Source of the DNA: Treponema berlinense
Lineage (GTDB): Bacteria; Spirochaetota; Spirochaetia; Treponematales; Treponemataceae
DNA: 64,000 bases
Direction of reading: 5' to 3'
NCBI RefSeq assembly: GCF_900167025.1
Contig: NZ_FUXC01000006.1
Coordinates: forward strand, 62,001-126,000
Shown here: positions 25,579-38,400 of the stretch, piece after piece
Position numbering within the stretch: position 1 is the stretch's first letter
Layout: each line of letters starts with the position of its first letter
Notes under the pieces: model-generated
What the model saw: the letters and a program-made list of their open reading frames with translations, nothing else
Told to the model about the DNA's origin: nothing
The model's database searches: none
Program-made: the position numbers and the translations under genes

Positions 25579-26574
25579 ATGAAAAAAAATGTTTCTAAAT
25601 ATGCAAAAATTGCTGGAATTATTTGTGGAATTGTAGCTGCGCTTGTCGCTGTTTTTAACATTTGCATTTACAACTTTGTTTTTCTGCCGAATTTTAGCCG
25701 GGCTACAAAAGAGCGCACTGTCGAGCACGAGATTAAATTTTATGCTGGCGAAGAAAATTACAAGCGTCATCTTGCCGACAGCGAATATATTGATTCTTTA
25801 AATCTTCCTTTAATTGAAATTACGAGTTTTGATTCCTTAAAATTAAAAGCCCTTGTCTGGAATTCTGAAAATTCTTCTTCTTGCCGTGGAACTGTTCTTT
25901 TAATGCACGGTTTTCAGTCTGGACCTGTGCGGGAATTTGCGACGATTGCCAGATTTTTTCATAAGATGAATTTTAACGTTGTTATGCCTTATCAAAGGTC
26001 GCATGGTTTGAGCGAAGGAAAATTTATTACTTTTGGAATAAAGGAACGTTACGACTGCCGCGACTGGATGTTAAAAATCAATGAAATTTACGGGAACGAC
26101 TTGCCGCTTTTTGTCGGCGGAATTAGCATGGGCTGTGCAACTGTCACAATGGCTTCCGGGCTGGATTTGCCGTACAATGTGCGTGGAATCATTGCCGACT
26201 GCGGATTTACCGAACCTTACGAAATCGTGCGCTGGACAATGACGGACGAAATGCACATTTGGCCGGGAGTTGCAAAAATTCTTCTTGATTCTGCCGGCTG
26301 GTACTGCAAAAAAATCGGCGGCTTTGGATTAAAAGAATATTCAACCTTAAAGGCCCTCGAAAAAACTCAGTTGCCGTTTTTGTTTATGACTGGAACCGAC
26401 GACCATACTGTTCCTTACGAAATGACCGTAACGAATTTTATGCTTTACAAGCAGCGTTTTCCAGAAAAGACAAAACTGGTTCTTTTTGAAAACGTCCCTC
26501 ATGCAATTTCTTATATTGAGGATTGGGACAGATACGAAAAAGAACTGACAAAATTTGTCGAAAAATATAATTAA
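25579..26574 (+). CDS. Membrane-anchored alpha/beta hydrolase
   Basis: A 331-residue serine hydrolase. Residues ~8-32 are a hydrophobic anchor or uncleaved signal; the rest is an alpha/beta-hydrolase fold with the oxyanion segment LLMHGFQSG, the nucleophile elbow GGISMGCA (Ser), the acid in TGTDDHTVP and the His in NVPHAISY. It lies between the pectate lyase and the pectinesterase on the same strand, so removal of acetyl or other esters from pectin is possible, but many such hydrolases are unrelated to their neighbours. No Shine-Dalgarno is seen; CATAAT ends 6 bases before the ATG, as in a leaderless transcript. Confidence 0.8.
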   Translation: MKKNVSKYAKIAGIICGIVAALVAVFNICIYNFVFLPNFSRATKERTVEHEIKFYAGEENYKRHLADSEYIDSLNLPLIEITSFDSLKLKALVWNSENSSSCRGTVLLMHGFQSGPVREFATIARFFHKMNFNVVMPYQRSHGLSEGKFITFGIKERYDCRDWMLKINEIYGNDLPLFVGGISMGCATVTMASGLDLPYNVRGIIADCGFTEPYEIVRWTMTDEMHIWPGVAKILLDSAGWYCKKIGGFGLKEYSTLKALEKTQLPFLFMTGTDDHTVPYEMTVTNFMLYKQRFPEKTKLVLFENVPHAISYIEDWDRYEKELTKFVEKYN

Positions 26575-26716
26575 AAAATAGGATGGATTTTTGAAGTTGC
26601 ATTTTTGCTTTATTCTTTTTGTGCGGGAATGAAGTTTTGCAATTTTTGAAAATAAAGACAAGTGTGTGCTTTTTGCGCATAATATAATCAACAATTATAA
26701 AAGTAAGGATGTTTAT

Positions 26717-27706
26717 ATGGTTGAATTTAAAATTGCTCCGTCGAATACGGGAATAATTGCCCAGACTTTTAAGAAAATTAAGGAAATAACGGCCAGCGGT
26801 TCGATTGATATTGATACCCCAGTGCGCATTTTGCTTGCTGCCGGAAAATATCCTGGAATTCTTTCGTATAACCTTCCAAATCCGCTGATTCTTGAAGGTA
26901 TGCCTGGAACAAAACCGGAAGATATTGTCTTGCTTGCAGAAAATTGCGAGGCTTTTCATAAAGATACAGAAAATCGTGCTGTTTTTGTGATTGGACCGAA
27001 TGCGTCTGAAGTTACGTTGCGCGGTTTTACGATTGAAAATACTCACTTAAAAACTTGCGATGACGCTTCTTTGGGAAATCAGGCGGAAGCATTGTGTTTT
27101 CATAACCAGAACGGAAGCCTTTTGTGCCAGAACATGCGGTTTATAAGCCGTCAGGACACAGTTCACGTAAAAGGTTTTAGCCGTTTTGAAGATTGCTACA
27201 TTACAGGCGACATTGATTTTATCTGGGGATATTGTGACACTTCGGTTTGGGTAAATTGTAAAATTCACACAAGGGAAGACAACCGTCCTGGAGTTAGACC
27301 TGCTTATGTTGTTCAGAGCCGTGCGCTAAATTCAAGACCGGGATTTATTTTTGTGGACTGCACTTTTACGGCAGACAAAAGACCGGAAGGAAGCGAACTT
27401 TGGATTGGAAGAAGTCAGGGAACAGGAACAAAAGACAGTGTTGACCGCTGGGACAGCATTGCCTTGATTGACTGCAAGATTGACGAAAATTACGATGATA
27501 GAATTTGGACGGACGAAGACGGCAAAAAAACGGTTTATCCTGAAAAAGGCTGCAAAGATTTTGGTTGGCGGGAATTTGGCACAAAGCGCATAAATTCAAA
27601 TGGCGACGAAATAGCAGACAATACGGCAGTTAGAAATCCGCACGGATATTTTATGAAAAAAGAGGAAGCGGATTCTCTTCGTAGCGAATTTGCGCCGTCG
27701 GTTTGA
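26717..27706 (+). CDS. Pectinesterase (pectin methylesterase, CE8), no signal peptide
   Basis: A 329-residue parallel beta-helix esterase removing methyl groups from pectin fragments. The CE8 motifs are all present: GNQAEALCF, SRQDTVHVK (first catalytic Asp), GDIDFIWG (second Asp) and ELWIGRSQGTG (Arg and Trp). The N-terminus MVEFKIAPS is polar, so the enzyme should be cytoplasmic, acting on imported oligogalacturonides. The ATG at 26717 follows AAGGAT. It is followed after 195 bases by a GH28 enzyme, also without signal peptide. Confidence 0.9.
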   Translation: MVEFKIAPSNTGIIAQTFKKIKEITASGSIDIDTPVRILLAAGKYPGILSYNLPNPLILEGMPGTKPEDIVLLAENCEAFHKDTENRAVFVIGPNASEVTLRGFTIENTHLKTCDDASLGNQAEALCFHNQNGSLLCQNMRFISRQDTVHVKGFSRFEDCYITGDIDFIWGYCDTSVWVNCKIHTREDNRPGVRPAYVVQSRALNSRPGFIFVDCTFTADKRPEGSELWIGRSQGTGTKDSVDRWDSIALIDCKIDENYDDRIWTDEDGKKTVYPEKGCKDFGWREFGTKRINSNGDEIADNTAVRNPHGYFMKKEEADSLRSEFAPSV

Positions 27707-27901
27707 ACTGTGGTTTATTGAACAATTTATTTAATAAAACCGCGTATTTATTCAAAATTACTTCTTTTTAAAGTCTTGCCGTAAGTTTTGCGGTCAGTAA
27801 TAATAAAAAGAAACCTTATTTAAGCAGCGTGGAAAATTTAAATTGAATAAAAAGCTGTCAAAATAAAAAGTGATTATTAAAATGGAGGATTTTCAGACAA
27901 A

Positions 27902-29257
27902 ATGAAAAATTTGAACCTAAAAGATTTCGGTGCAAAACCAGACGGTGTTTTTAACAACGGAGAAGCTTTTAAAACTGCGTTTGAAGAAATTGCAAAAAAC
28001 GGAGGTGGAAAACTTACTGTTGATGCTGGAAACTGGCTTACAGGTCCAATCGATATTCCGTCGGACACAACACTTGAGCTTTCTGAAGGTGCAAGAATAG
28101 TTTTTGTTGATGATCCAGCTTTGTATCCTCCTGCATTTACCCGTTGGGAAGGCGTAGAATGTTACGGAATGCATGCCCTTGTTCGTTCTGCCGACTCAAA
28201 AAACGTAAAAATCACTGGAAAAGGCACAATTGACGGCAATGGCGAAAAATGGTGGAAAACCGTAAAAGATAAAAAAGCACGTAAGCAGTCAAAACCAGAA
28301 GAACCGTACGAAATCGCGCTTGCAAAATTGAATCCTGGCTACGAAAATCAGGCTGGCGGTGGCGGTGGACGCGAAACTCAGTTCTTGCGCCCGGCTCTTA
28401 TTGAATTTATTAACTGCGAAAATGTTGTTCTCGAAGGAATTAAAATTGTAGATTCTCCTTTCTGGACAGTTCATCCGGTTTATGTAAAAAATCTAACTCT
28501 CGAAAAAATTCACATCGAAAATCCATATACTGCGCCAAACACAGACGGAATCGATGTTGATTCGTGCGAAAATGTAAAAATCATTGACTGCTTTGTTGCC
28601 GTTGGCGATGACGGAATTTGTATTAAATCTGGCTCTGGTCCTGACGGAATCCGCGTAAACCGTCCAACTGTAAATGTTGAAGTAAAAGGTTGCACAGTAA
28701 GAAACGCACACGGTGGAATTGTTGTTGGTTCGGAAACTGCCGCAGGAATGAGCGGAATTCACGCAAGCGACTGCGATTTGTCGGGTACAGACCGTGGAAT
28801 CCGCATTAAATCTCGCCGTGGACGCGGTGGCGATATTAACGATATTGAATTAAAAAATCTTGTAATGAACGACACTCTTTGTCCGATTGCAATGAATATG
28901 TACTACAAATGTGGAATTACAGACACAAAATCTCCGCTCTTTAGCCTCGAAAAAATGCCTGTAACAAGCGAAACTCCTAGAATCCACAATGTAAAAATTA
29001 TTGGCTGCAAGGGAACTGGCTGTAAGGCAAGTGCCGGATTTATCGTTGGATTGCCAGAAATGCCGATTGATAACCTCGAAATCCGTGACTGCCATTTTAC
29101 GACAGATGAAAGTTCTGACCGCTCACCAATGGAAAGCGACATGTTCTACGGATTGCCAGAAGTCAGCGTAAAAAGTTTCCGCGTAAGAAACGCTCCAGGC
29201 GCAAAATTCGAAAATGTAACAATCGAAGGTCCAAAAGAAACCTTTATTTACGAATAA
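27902..29257 (+). CDS. Polygalacturonase-family hydrolase (GH28), no signal peptide
   Basis: A 451-residue parallel beta-helix glycosidase. The GH28 catalytic motifs are clear: NTDGIDVDS, VGDDGICIKSG (the Asp pair), NAHGGIVVGSE (the His) and GIRIKSRRGRG (RIK). The N-terminus NLNLKDFGAKPDG is the family's first strand with no signal peptide before it, which points to a cytoplasmic exo-acting enzyme removing galacturonate from oligomers. GGAGG precedes the ATG with somewhat long spacing. A terminator follows, closing the pectin cluster. Activity on rhamnogalacturonan cannot be excluded. Confidence 0.9.
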   Translation: MKNLNLKDFGAKPDGVFNNGEAFKTAFEEIAKNGGGKLTVDAGNWLTGPIDIPSDTTLELSEGARIVFVDDPALYPPAFTRWEGVECYGMHALVRSADSKNVKITGKGTIDGNGEKWWKTVKDKKARKQSKPEEPYEIALAKLNPGYENQAGGGGGRETQFLRPALIEFINCENVVLEGIKIVDSPFWTVHPVYVKNLTLEKIHIENPYTAPNTDGIDVDSCENVKIIDCFVAVGDDGICIKSGSGPDGIRVNRPTVNVEVKGCTVRNAHGGIVVGSETAAGMSGIHASDCDLSGTDRGIRIKSRRGRGGDINDIELKNLVMNDTLCPIAMNMYYKCGITDTKSPLFSLEKMPVTSETPRIHNVKIIGCKGTGCKASAGFIVGLPEMPIDNLEIRDCHFTTDESSDRSPMESDMFYGLPEVSVKSFRVRNAPGAKFENVTIEGPKETFIYE

Positions 29258-29297
29258 TTTTTCTTTTTGCAAATTATAAAGTTCAAAATTGAACGAA

Positions 29298-29333
29298 AAG
29301 GCCGGAAGACGACAAGTTTTCCGGCTTTTTTTA
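29298..29333 (+). terminator. Terminator of the pectin cluster
   Basis: GCCGGAA (29301-29307) pairs with TTCCGGC (29319-29325), followed by seven Ts. Confidence 0.8.
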
Positions 29334-29349
29334 TGTGCAAAGAGGTTTG
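29326..29349 (+). repeat. 24-bp direct repeat, left copy
   Basis: Seven Ts followed by ATGTGCAAAGAGGTTTG. All 24 bases are identical at 40327-40350, on the other side of the giant lipoprotein gene, while the bases beyond differ. Confidence 0.8.
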
Positions 29350-29451
29350 AAACAGGCTTTTGTTTCTCATTCATATTGAATAACTCGACAAAAAGTTTAT
29401 AAGCTGTATAATATTTTGTTAGATAAAAAGTTTTATTATGGGAGAGAGAGT

Positions 29452-32400
29452 ATGAAAAAAAACTTACTTTCTGTTTTTGCGGTTGTTTTGACCGTTTTTT
29501 GTGGAATTTTTTTGTCTTGCGAAGTAGGACTTGGAGATTCGATTGATACAAAAGTTCCGACAGTTGAAATAAATTCACCGTCAGCAGATTATATTGTCCG
29601 CGACGAATTTACAATTAGCGGAACTTGGAGCGATGACGGCGAATTAAAGGACATAGACGTTGTTCTTACAAATACTTCGACTAAAAAGAAATATCCGGAA
29701 AACGATTCTTTTAAGGCGACAATTATAAAAGAAGGTGGAAAAGACGGCGGAAATTGGACTTGCAAAATAAATCCGCTCTCAGAATCTAAAATTCCGGACG
29801 GTTCTTATGAAGTTTCGGTTACGGCGATTGATACTGCTGGAAACAAAAGTGGCGCAACTAGAGGTTTTGTAATCGACAACACTCCGCCTCTTCTTTCTCT
29901 TACAAGACCTTCAACCAAATTTAGCGATGACGGAAGCAGCGCCGATTCTTACGGACAGGATTTTTCGATTACCGGAAGTGTAATGGATTCAAGCAATGTG
30001 GATTCTATCGAAGTGGAAATTTACAGCGCGGAAGGTGATGATAAAGACCAGCTCAAAAAAACAGTTACCTTAAAAAATGTTCCTCCCACAATCGATTTGT
30101 CTGTTGCAAAATGGGGAAGCGAAGCCTACGAAAGCATTTATGGAACAGACAAAAATGCTGGAACAAAAAAATACTGGTGCAAAATTTCAGTTTATGATTC
30201 TGCACGTAAAATTCCAGAAGAAGATGGCGACAAAGGAAACGGTGCCGCTTATTTTTATTTGAATAATGAAATTTCTTCCGATGTAATTCAAACAGTAAAA
30301 CTTACAAATGCTTACTATATTTTAAATGGAACTTATGACGTTACGGACGAAAATCGCGAAATTGTCGAAAAAGTAAAGTCCGCGCTTTCTCAAAAACAGC
30401 TTCAAAAAGCAGTTTTTTCTCTCAATCCGCTGAACAACCCTTCTTACGAGCTCTCTGGTTATACTGGACTTGATGACTTGAAAAATGCGTCTGGCTCAAA
30501 TCAGGAAAAAGGCTATTTGAACGATTCTTCGTGCGAACTGATGAATAAAACCAAGCAAACGGTAAATATTTCTGCCGGACTTGACCAAATTCCTCTCGAC
30601 AAAGACACGATTGGAATTTTTCTGCAAGAATGTGACAAAAATGGAAATATCATAGAAAATGCCGAAAAAATAACATTGCTTGCTCCATGGAAAGGTCAAA
30701 AAGATTCCGACGGAAACAGAAAAATTCTAAATGAACTTTCAGAAGAGCAGCGTTCCGAACGCGAATCAAAAATCACTCCGGTTGGTTCTTATGCTTATAA
30801 GGTGATTGTCGAAGTAAACAGCGTTATTCATCCAGAATTAAAAGCCGGAAAATATTATGTTTTGGGAGTTGATTGTTATGATCAGAACGACAACGAAGCA
30901 AACAACGCCGGAAATGAATATGCATTTAAATTAAGCGCAACAGCTGCCGCTCCAGTTGTAAAAATTGACGGCGAAAAAAGTTTTTATGCAAATAAAGAAT
31001 TTGAACTTTCTGGAACTGCAACTGTAAGTCAGGACGACCTTGAAATCGAGCTTTTTGCATACATTGATTCGACAGAAGATGAATTTTTTGCTTCGTCTGC
31101 GGACGGAAGAATAAATTTTGACAAAAATACAGGAAAATTCTCTCTTAATGTTCCAAAATCTGTTTTTGAAGGAAAATCGGCATTTACAGTTTTTGTTCAG
31201 GCTGGAATTAAAAGTGTTGACGGTAACCGCGGAACAGATCAGGTTCAGGTAAATTTTGACGATGAAGCTCCGGTTATTTCAGAAATTTCTGTAACTCCGA
31301 TTCTTGAAGAAGATAATGAAGAAGTCGTAAACGGAATAATCACCGTAAAAGCAAATATTACTGACAACGGAATTATAAACAGAACCGAATATTCACTGAT
31401 GCTGGAAAATGGCGAAGAAAGCGAACGCATCCCGGTTTCAAATATAAGTTCTTCTGGATTTACAGTTGATACTACAAAATTTGAGGACAACAAAAAACTT
31501 ACAATAAGAATTTACGCAAATGATACTTCTGGCAACGAAGGAATCAAGACAAAAACTGTAAAAATAAATCAAAGCAGCGACAGCCCAAAAATCAAATTCT
31601 CAAATATTGATGATAAGATAAAAACAGTCGCAGAAATAAAAAACGGACAGAAAAATATTCTCGGAACAGACAATAATCACACTTTAATTGGTTCTGTTGA
31701 AGACGATGATGGCATAAAAACAATCAAAATTTTCTATCAGAAAGTTGATGTTGAACAAGTTGTATCTGGCAATGAAATTGAATGGAATGAAAACTCAGCA
31801 ACCGTTATCAAAATAGATGCTGGTGGTTCAACAAGTTTTACCTTAAAATTTGACAAACTCCCAAAGGATGAAGGCGCTTACCTTGTAAAAGTTTTTGCAG
31901 AAGATAAGCTTTCTCAGACATCTTACAGTACAGGAAGTTCCGGACCGTTCCTTATTGCAGTAGACAATGGCGCGCCTCAACTTGCGGTTTCAAACGTGAG
32001 CGGCGCTTTTCAGGCTGCAAATTCTCAGTTTACGATTACAGGTTCGATAGACGATTCTTCTGCGGAAATCCGATGTTATTCTGACGCAGATTGTTCTGGC
32101 AAAGGAAGTTTAATTGCTATATCGAAAAATGCAGGAAGTGACGGAAGATTTTCTTGGAATTTTGAAGAAAAAACTGGAAGCGAAGGAAAAACTCTTTGGT
32201 TTAAGGCAGAGGACTGCTTTGGTCAAAGTTCAAAACAAAAATTCTCATACATTGTCGATACTTTGCCTCCAAAATTTACAATTGAAAGCGTAAACGGCGA
32301 ATCTTTTAATGATGCAGAAAAAGATGAGGCTGGATTTGTAAGAAAATACGGCAATAATAAAAATTATTTTACTCTGCGCGGAACTGTAACAGATCCTTCC

Positions 32401-35400
32401 GAAAAAGCTGACAAAACAGACTGTTCTGGTTTGGGCGAAAGTTTCTTTTATATTCTTTCTGAAAACGAACCCGAAAAAGACGAAAAAGGGTTTTACAAAA
32501 ACGTTGCTTCAATCTGGAAAAAGTGCGCAATTTCTGCAACGAATGCTGGTTTTGAGTGGTCGGCTCCGATTGATTTAAGTTCGTATAAGGAAAATGTTCC
32601 TTATACGGTTTATCTTGCTGCAATCGATAATGCCGGAAATGTTTCTAAAATTTCTGAAAATCCGAGCGCAAAAATAATAATCACCTTGGACTCGGAATCT
32701 CCGGAAATTAAGACTTTTGAAAAATTTGAGCCGACAAAGCTTGTTTTAAAAGCAAGAGATTCTGGAAGCGGAATTAAAGATGTAAAATTTTTGCGTAACG
32801 GAACAACTGTTGAAAAAACACCGGAAAAAACGACAGAAACAGTCACAGAAGCTGACGGCACAACAAAGGAATTTGAAGTTTATACGTTTATTCTCGAAAA
32901 AGAAGACGTTCCAGAAGGAACAAGCCGCTTTAGGGTCGAAGTAACGGATAAAGCAGGAAATACAAAATCGTCAGACGACATAGAAATAAAAAATTTTGCT
33001 CCAAGTCTTTCTCTTGTTACAGATGCGGATTCAAATGAGCAGAAAAATAAATTCCTTTATTCAAATAAGGACATAATTGTAACTGCGAGCGTAAAAGATG
33101 AAAACCAGATTGCGTCTCTTGTCTGGAGAGAGGGAGAAAAAATTTCTGGAAATGTTGCAATTGAAAAAAATAATAAAAAACAGGAATTGAAAATTACAAT
33201 TCCTGCTCCGGCAACTGATTGTGGAGAAACGACAAGAATTTTTACGGCGACAAATGTTTACGGACTTAGTTCTGAGGCAGAAGTAAAATATATTTTTGAC
33301 GTTACAAAACCGGAATTTAAGGCTGAATACGAGATTGACGGAAATCAAAAGTACTCTCTGTTTGGAAAAAGCGGTGCCCAGGTAAAAATGAATGCGCGCG
33401 ATTTTGCGGAAATTTGGTTCAATTCTACTTCGCTAATGCTTGACGGTTGTTTTGAAGAGGCAACCAGCGGAATAAAAAGTATTCGTTACGAACTTAAAAA
33501 CAAAGACGGAACAATTCTCTCTCAAGGAACGAGCCTTAACGGTTCAGAAAAAGGAAATTTCAAATTCTTCAATATTACTGTATCTGATTTTGAAAACAGC
33601 ACAGAAAATCACTTAAAACTTTATGCAAGTGACAAGGCTGGAAATGAGCAGACGGCAGAATGGATTATAAAAGTGGATTCAAAAAATCCAGAATTAAAGG
33701 AAAATTCTCTGTTTGTAGATGGCATAATTGAAGATGCGGACAAAAAACTTAGCAACGGCAAAAACGACGTTGTAATAAAAGGTTCTGTTTTTGACGAGTT
33801 GAGTGGAATTTCAAAAGTTCAGCTTTCTCTTGATAATGGAAAATTTGAAAAAGATGCAGTTTTGAGCGAATCTGAAGAAATTAACGAAAAGAATTTTGAA
33901 TTTACGGTTTTGAGCGCAGAATTATCTGCCGGAAATAAAACAGTTTATGCAAAAATTTTCGATAATGCAGGAAATTCACCAGAAATAAAACTTTTTGACC
34001 TGGTAATCGACAAAAAATCTCCGACGGTAACATTTATTTCTCCAAAAGATGCTGATTCAGATGCTAAAGGAATTCAAGTAAACAAAACGATTACGCTAAA
34101 AGGAAGCGCAGACGACAAAGATGATTTTGGCGACGGCAGATTTGATAAAGTGACAAGAATTTTCTATTCAACTGACAAAAATTCTGCAATTGAAAACTGG
34201 AATGATTTAAAACTTGAAATAAATGGAGATTCTAACTGGAGCGCAGAATTCAACACGGCAAAACTTTCTGACGGAAAATATTTCTTTAAGGCGGAGGCTG
34301 TCGATAAAGTTGGAAACGTCGGTTACTCAGAACCTTTCGAGCTTGAAATTGACCAAAATAGTGACCGCCCGACAATCAAAATTATTTCTTTGGAAACTTC
34401 TGGTCAGATTGTAAGCAACAGCAAGATATCTGGAAGCGTAAGCGACGACGACGGAATTGACGGCTTGTATTATTCAACTGATTCTGCGGATTTAGAAAAA
34501 ACTCCTGAACAAAGCAGCGGTTGGAAAAAACTTGAGCTTTCTTCGGACAAAACCTGGAGTTTTGAACTTTCGGACGAAGGAAATTACGATATTTATTTCT
34601 ACGCAAAGGATCTTGAGGGCGGAATATTTTATACAAAAAATGCCGGCAAATTGGAAAGACCGTTCATTCAGTTTAATTCGAGTGAAAAATCGGATAACCA
34701 AAATCCTGTAAGAATTTCTCTCGATAAAACCGCCCCATCTTTAAAGAACATAAAATGTGCGGTTTCGTCTGGAACTGAACTTTCTATTGAAGAATCGGTT
34801 TGGAAAGATCCATACAATTTTGGCATAAATCTTGGAAATAACAGTCCTTATCTTTTTGTTCAATTTGAAATTGAAGAAAACGTTTCGATGAACGATTCTG
34901 CTTTTGACGATGTAAAGCTTAGTCTTGGTAATAAAGTTTTGGATTTGACAGGAAAACTTGAACGGACTGGCGATTTATCTTCTGACGGAAAATTGTCTTA
35001 CACAGTAAGAGCGCTTGATTCAAGAAATTTTAATGTTGAAGGCAAAAATACAATTACGGTTACGGCAACTGATAAATCGGGAAGAACAAGTTCAAAAGAT
35101 TTTAATGCCACGATAGATAATGCTGCGCCGACTGTTTCGATAGATGAAAACTCAATTGAAAATATAACTGGAAAATGCGCAATTACCGGCAAAGGAAGCG
35201 ATCCGAGCGGAATTTCGACATTCAATTACTTGATTCCGACAAAAGAACAGGTAAAGACTGGAGTAACCAAAAATTCTGACGGCTGGATTCCTTTAAGAAC
35301 GAGCACCGGCGAAACAATCAATGACTATTCAGAGCCGTTAAAAGAACCTCAGTGGAAAATTGAATTCAATTCATCTTCGTTTGAAAAACCAGAAAATTTG

Positions 35401-38400
35401 GAAAGTTTAATTTATTATGCGACTGCTAAAAATGCTGACGGAAGTCTAAAATACGCAGAAGAAATTTCTGGTGACAAAAACAAAGTAAATGTTCCGGTTT
35501 ATTTTTATGTTGAAGATGCAACCGGAAATGCTGAAGTCGTAAAAGAAAAAATTCCTGTAAATGTCCGTGGCGGAATTCCGACTGTGGAAGTTACATCTCA
35601 CGAAGATTTTGCAAAAACTGGAAGCACTGTGATTTTACAGGGAAGCGCCGACGATGACGAAAAAATTTCTTCTGTGAGAATTACAAAAGTTGAGTACTCG
35701 ATTGACGGCGAAATTACGGATTCTACAGATTGGAAGCCGATTGATGATTTGTCTGGAACTGGAATTGTCGTAAAAGGCAATATTTTGGAAAATCCAGCTC
35801 AAATTATTGCAGAAGGCACAAGAAACTGGAAAGCAGGAATCGACGTTTCAAAAATCAAAATTGAAGAAGCCGAAAAAAAAGAAGCAATTAAAGCTCTTCG
35901 GTTTACAGTCGAATCTTATGACGAAAACGGCACTTCAAGTTCACTGGCTTATCCAGATGCAGATTCTGCAAAAATTTGTCAAATTAGAATTTATGTTGAT
36001 TCTGGAGTTCCGTGTGTTGAAAAAGCGTATATTGTGGGATTTGCTTCACAGCCAACGGACCGTGATTCTGTTCCTGTCTGGGAAAAATCATATTCTGCAG
36101 GAATGTGCTTTAGCGGCAAAAAAGCAAAATTCTGGTATTTAAAAACTGTTGTAACCGATGATTCGAGCGTAATTGATGTTGGTTTGAGAATGCAAAGCGG
36201 AAACGGTTATATTTCAGCAATGAATGGATTTGAGAGTTCTGAAAGCGAAGTTGCAAGTTCAAACGGAACAATCACTTTTGGTGCAAAAACAGCAGAATAT
36301 ACGGTTTTTATTCCAATCAATGTGACAAAAGAAGGAAATGTTTATGCAACGCTTTCGCTGAACGACGGACAGCATTCTGAAGTTGAAACGAATTATGCGT
36401 TCAAGATTGACAACACAGCGCCAACTCTCTACGGCACGGACGGAAGTTCAACGGAAACTATGGAACATGCCGACAGTCTGCGGCTGATGAGCCTCGGAAA
36501 GCCTGTGGGCACGGAGAACGTCGTGGAGAATTCCGACGGATACTACACGTTCGGCGACGAGCTTGACGAGAGCGGTTCCGGACTTGCCTATGTCGCGTTC
36601 TACTTCAAGAAGGCGGCGGCCGGCACGTCGTCGGCGCGCGTCTACAGCCCGATGTACGGCCGCGATTCCGGACATGACAACAGGGTGGAGCTTTCGGGTT
36701 CACGTGCGGAGAATTCCGTCTATATAAATGATGACGGACTTCCGGCTCTTGTAAAGACCGTGACAGTCGCCACTGACGGTGACGGAAAATCAACCGTGAC
36801 GTTCAGCGGGCTGGGCGGAAACCGGAACATAAGGACACTCGGACTTGTAAAAATCGGCGGGGCGTACCACAAGATAGCATCGATTACAGGCGATGTGGCG
36901 GTTCTTGCCGACGAGGTGGACTCAAAATATACGTCCGCGGAATTCATATATGCGATGCTTGTTGACCACCAGATTACGGAGGGATTTAATTCTGACGGAA
37001 CTGTCTCGAACGACGACGGCGACGGACTTGTGGAGATGGTCAAGCAGACAGGCTCAAAGTACAGGTGGACGGCAAGCCTGTATTCGGACAACATTCCTGA
37101 CGGACCGGCGGAAATTCATGTCGTGGCGTTTGACGAGGCCGGAAACATAAATTCAGGCTATGTAAAGACGAGCGTTCAGAACAACAGACCGCGGCTGGCA
37201 AGGCTTTATCTTGCCACCGACCTGAACGGAAACGGAAAATTCGACTATTACAACGAGAATTCCGCGGGACCGGTTCTCAGCACCGACAGCGAGAAGGCGA
37301 CCGCTAACGGAACTGAATACGGCGAGCTGAGCTTCTATTCGCTGCTTGCGGCGGACGGAAAGGTTCAGGGAAACGCAGCGCTCTCTCCGAACAGATGCGG
37401 CTTTGTCGCCTCTGACAAGATGCTTGTGCTTACGGAGATTGTCGGCGGAAACGGAGAGCTCAAATATGCCTACACGGTTTCCGGTGACAATGCGGAATCC
37501 TCCGCAGTCGGAGTCACGACGAAAAATGCTGACGGATCGAATCTTCTTGAACTGAAGTCAACGGCGGCCGATCTGGAGATTGCCGACAAGAAAGGAACTG
37601 CCGGAACAATCGCGGAGCTTCTGAACGAGAAAATTCTTGTTGACGGAACACACACGCTCACCGCGGACGCAGGCGGAATTTCCGGCGCATACCACGGATT
37701 CATAATCGGAAAGGAGACGCTTGGAAACTACGAGAGCTGGAAGGGTGACGCCAAGAACTACCGCTGGTTCGGAGTCACGTATTGGGATTCTACGGAGGAG
37801 ACGGTTCAGGGCGAGAGCTCGCTCTACGCGCTCCTGAAAATTCCTGTTGTCGTGAACGTCGAGGACGACATAATCCCGGAGGCTTCAATCAGGCCGTTCT
37901 GGTGGAACAGCAAGGATGACGCAAGCTTTGTATACGACGAGGACGGACAGCCGCTCGGACACATAGATCTGCCGGGCGGGACGGAGACAAAACCGGGTGT
38001 CTCAGGACGTGTCTACATTGACGGAACCGCATACGACGAGACAAGGCTCGGAAAACTCTATCTGACCGAGCCGGACGGAAAGAAATATCAGATTGCCGAG
38101 TACGAGAAAGGCGGATGGATTACGGAATTCTCTACGTCATGGAAAAACATAAAGTCCGTCAGCGTGGAGACCGTGACCGAACCAAGCCAGAAGGGGCACA
38201 GGGTGAATTTCCGCGTTGAGATTGATATGACGCCTTACGGAGTTAAGACAGGACAGACTGTCGACGTTACCGCCGAGGATGCCGCAGCGAACAAGTCCGC
38301 CGGGTCAACAGTGCAGACAACGAAGGAGACGCATACACCGCACTACGGTATGGACTTTGTTCCGTACATAAAGAGCATTTATCCGGCAGTTTCTGGAAGT

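Noticed and set aside
26438-27046. Long minus-strand frame opposite the alpha/beta hydrolase and pectinesterase genes
   Set aside because: It is a shadow of two well-supported genes and has no family resemblance or ribosome site.
24059-29257. Pectin cluster as a recent horizontal island
   Set aside because: Base composition and codon use are like the surroundings and there are no mobility genes; only the giant gene downstream shows a composition break.
36448-37094. Several minus-strand frames inside the giant lipoprotein gene
   Set aside because: They appear only where G+C is high, which removes stop codons on the opposite strand; no ribosome sites and low-complexity translations.
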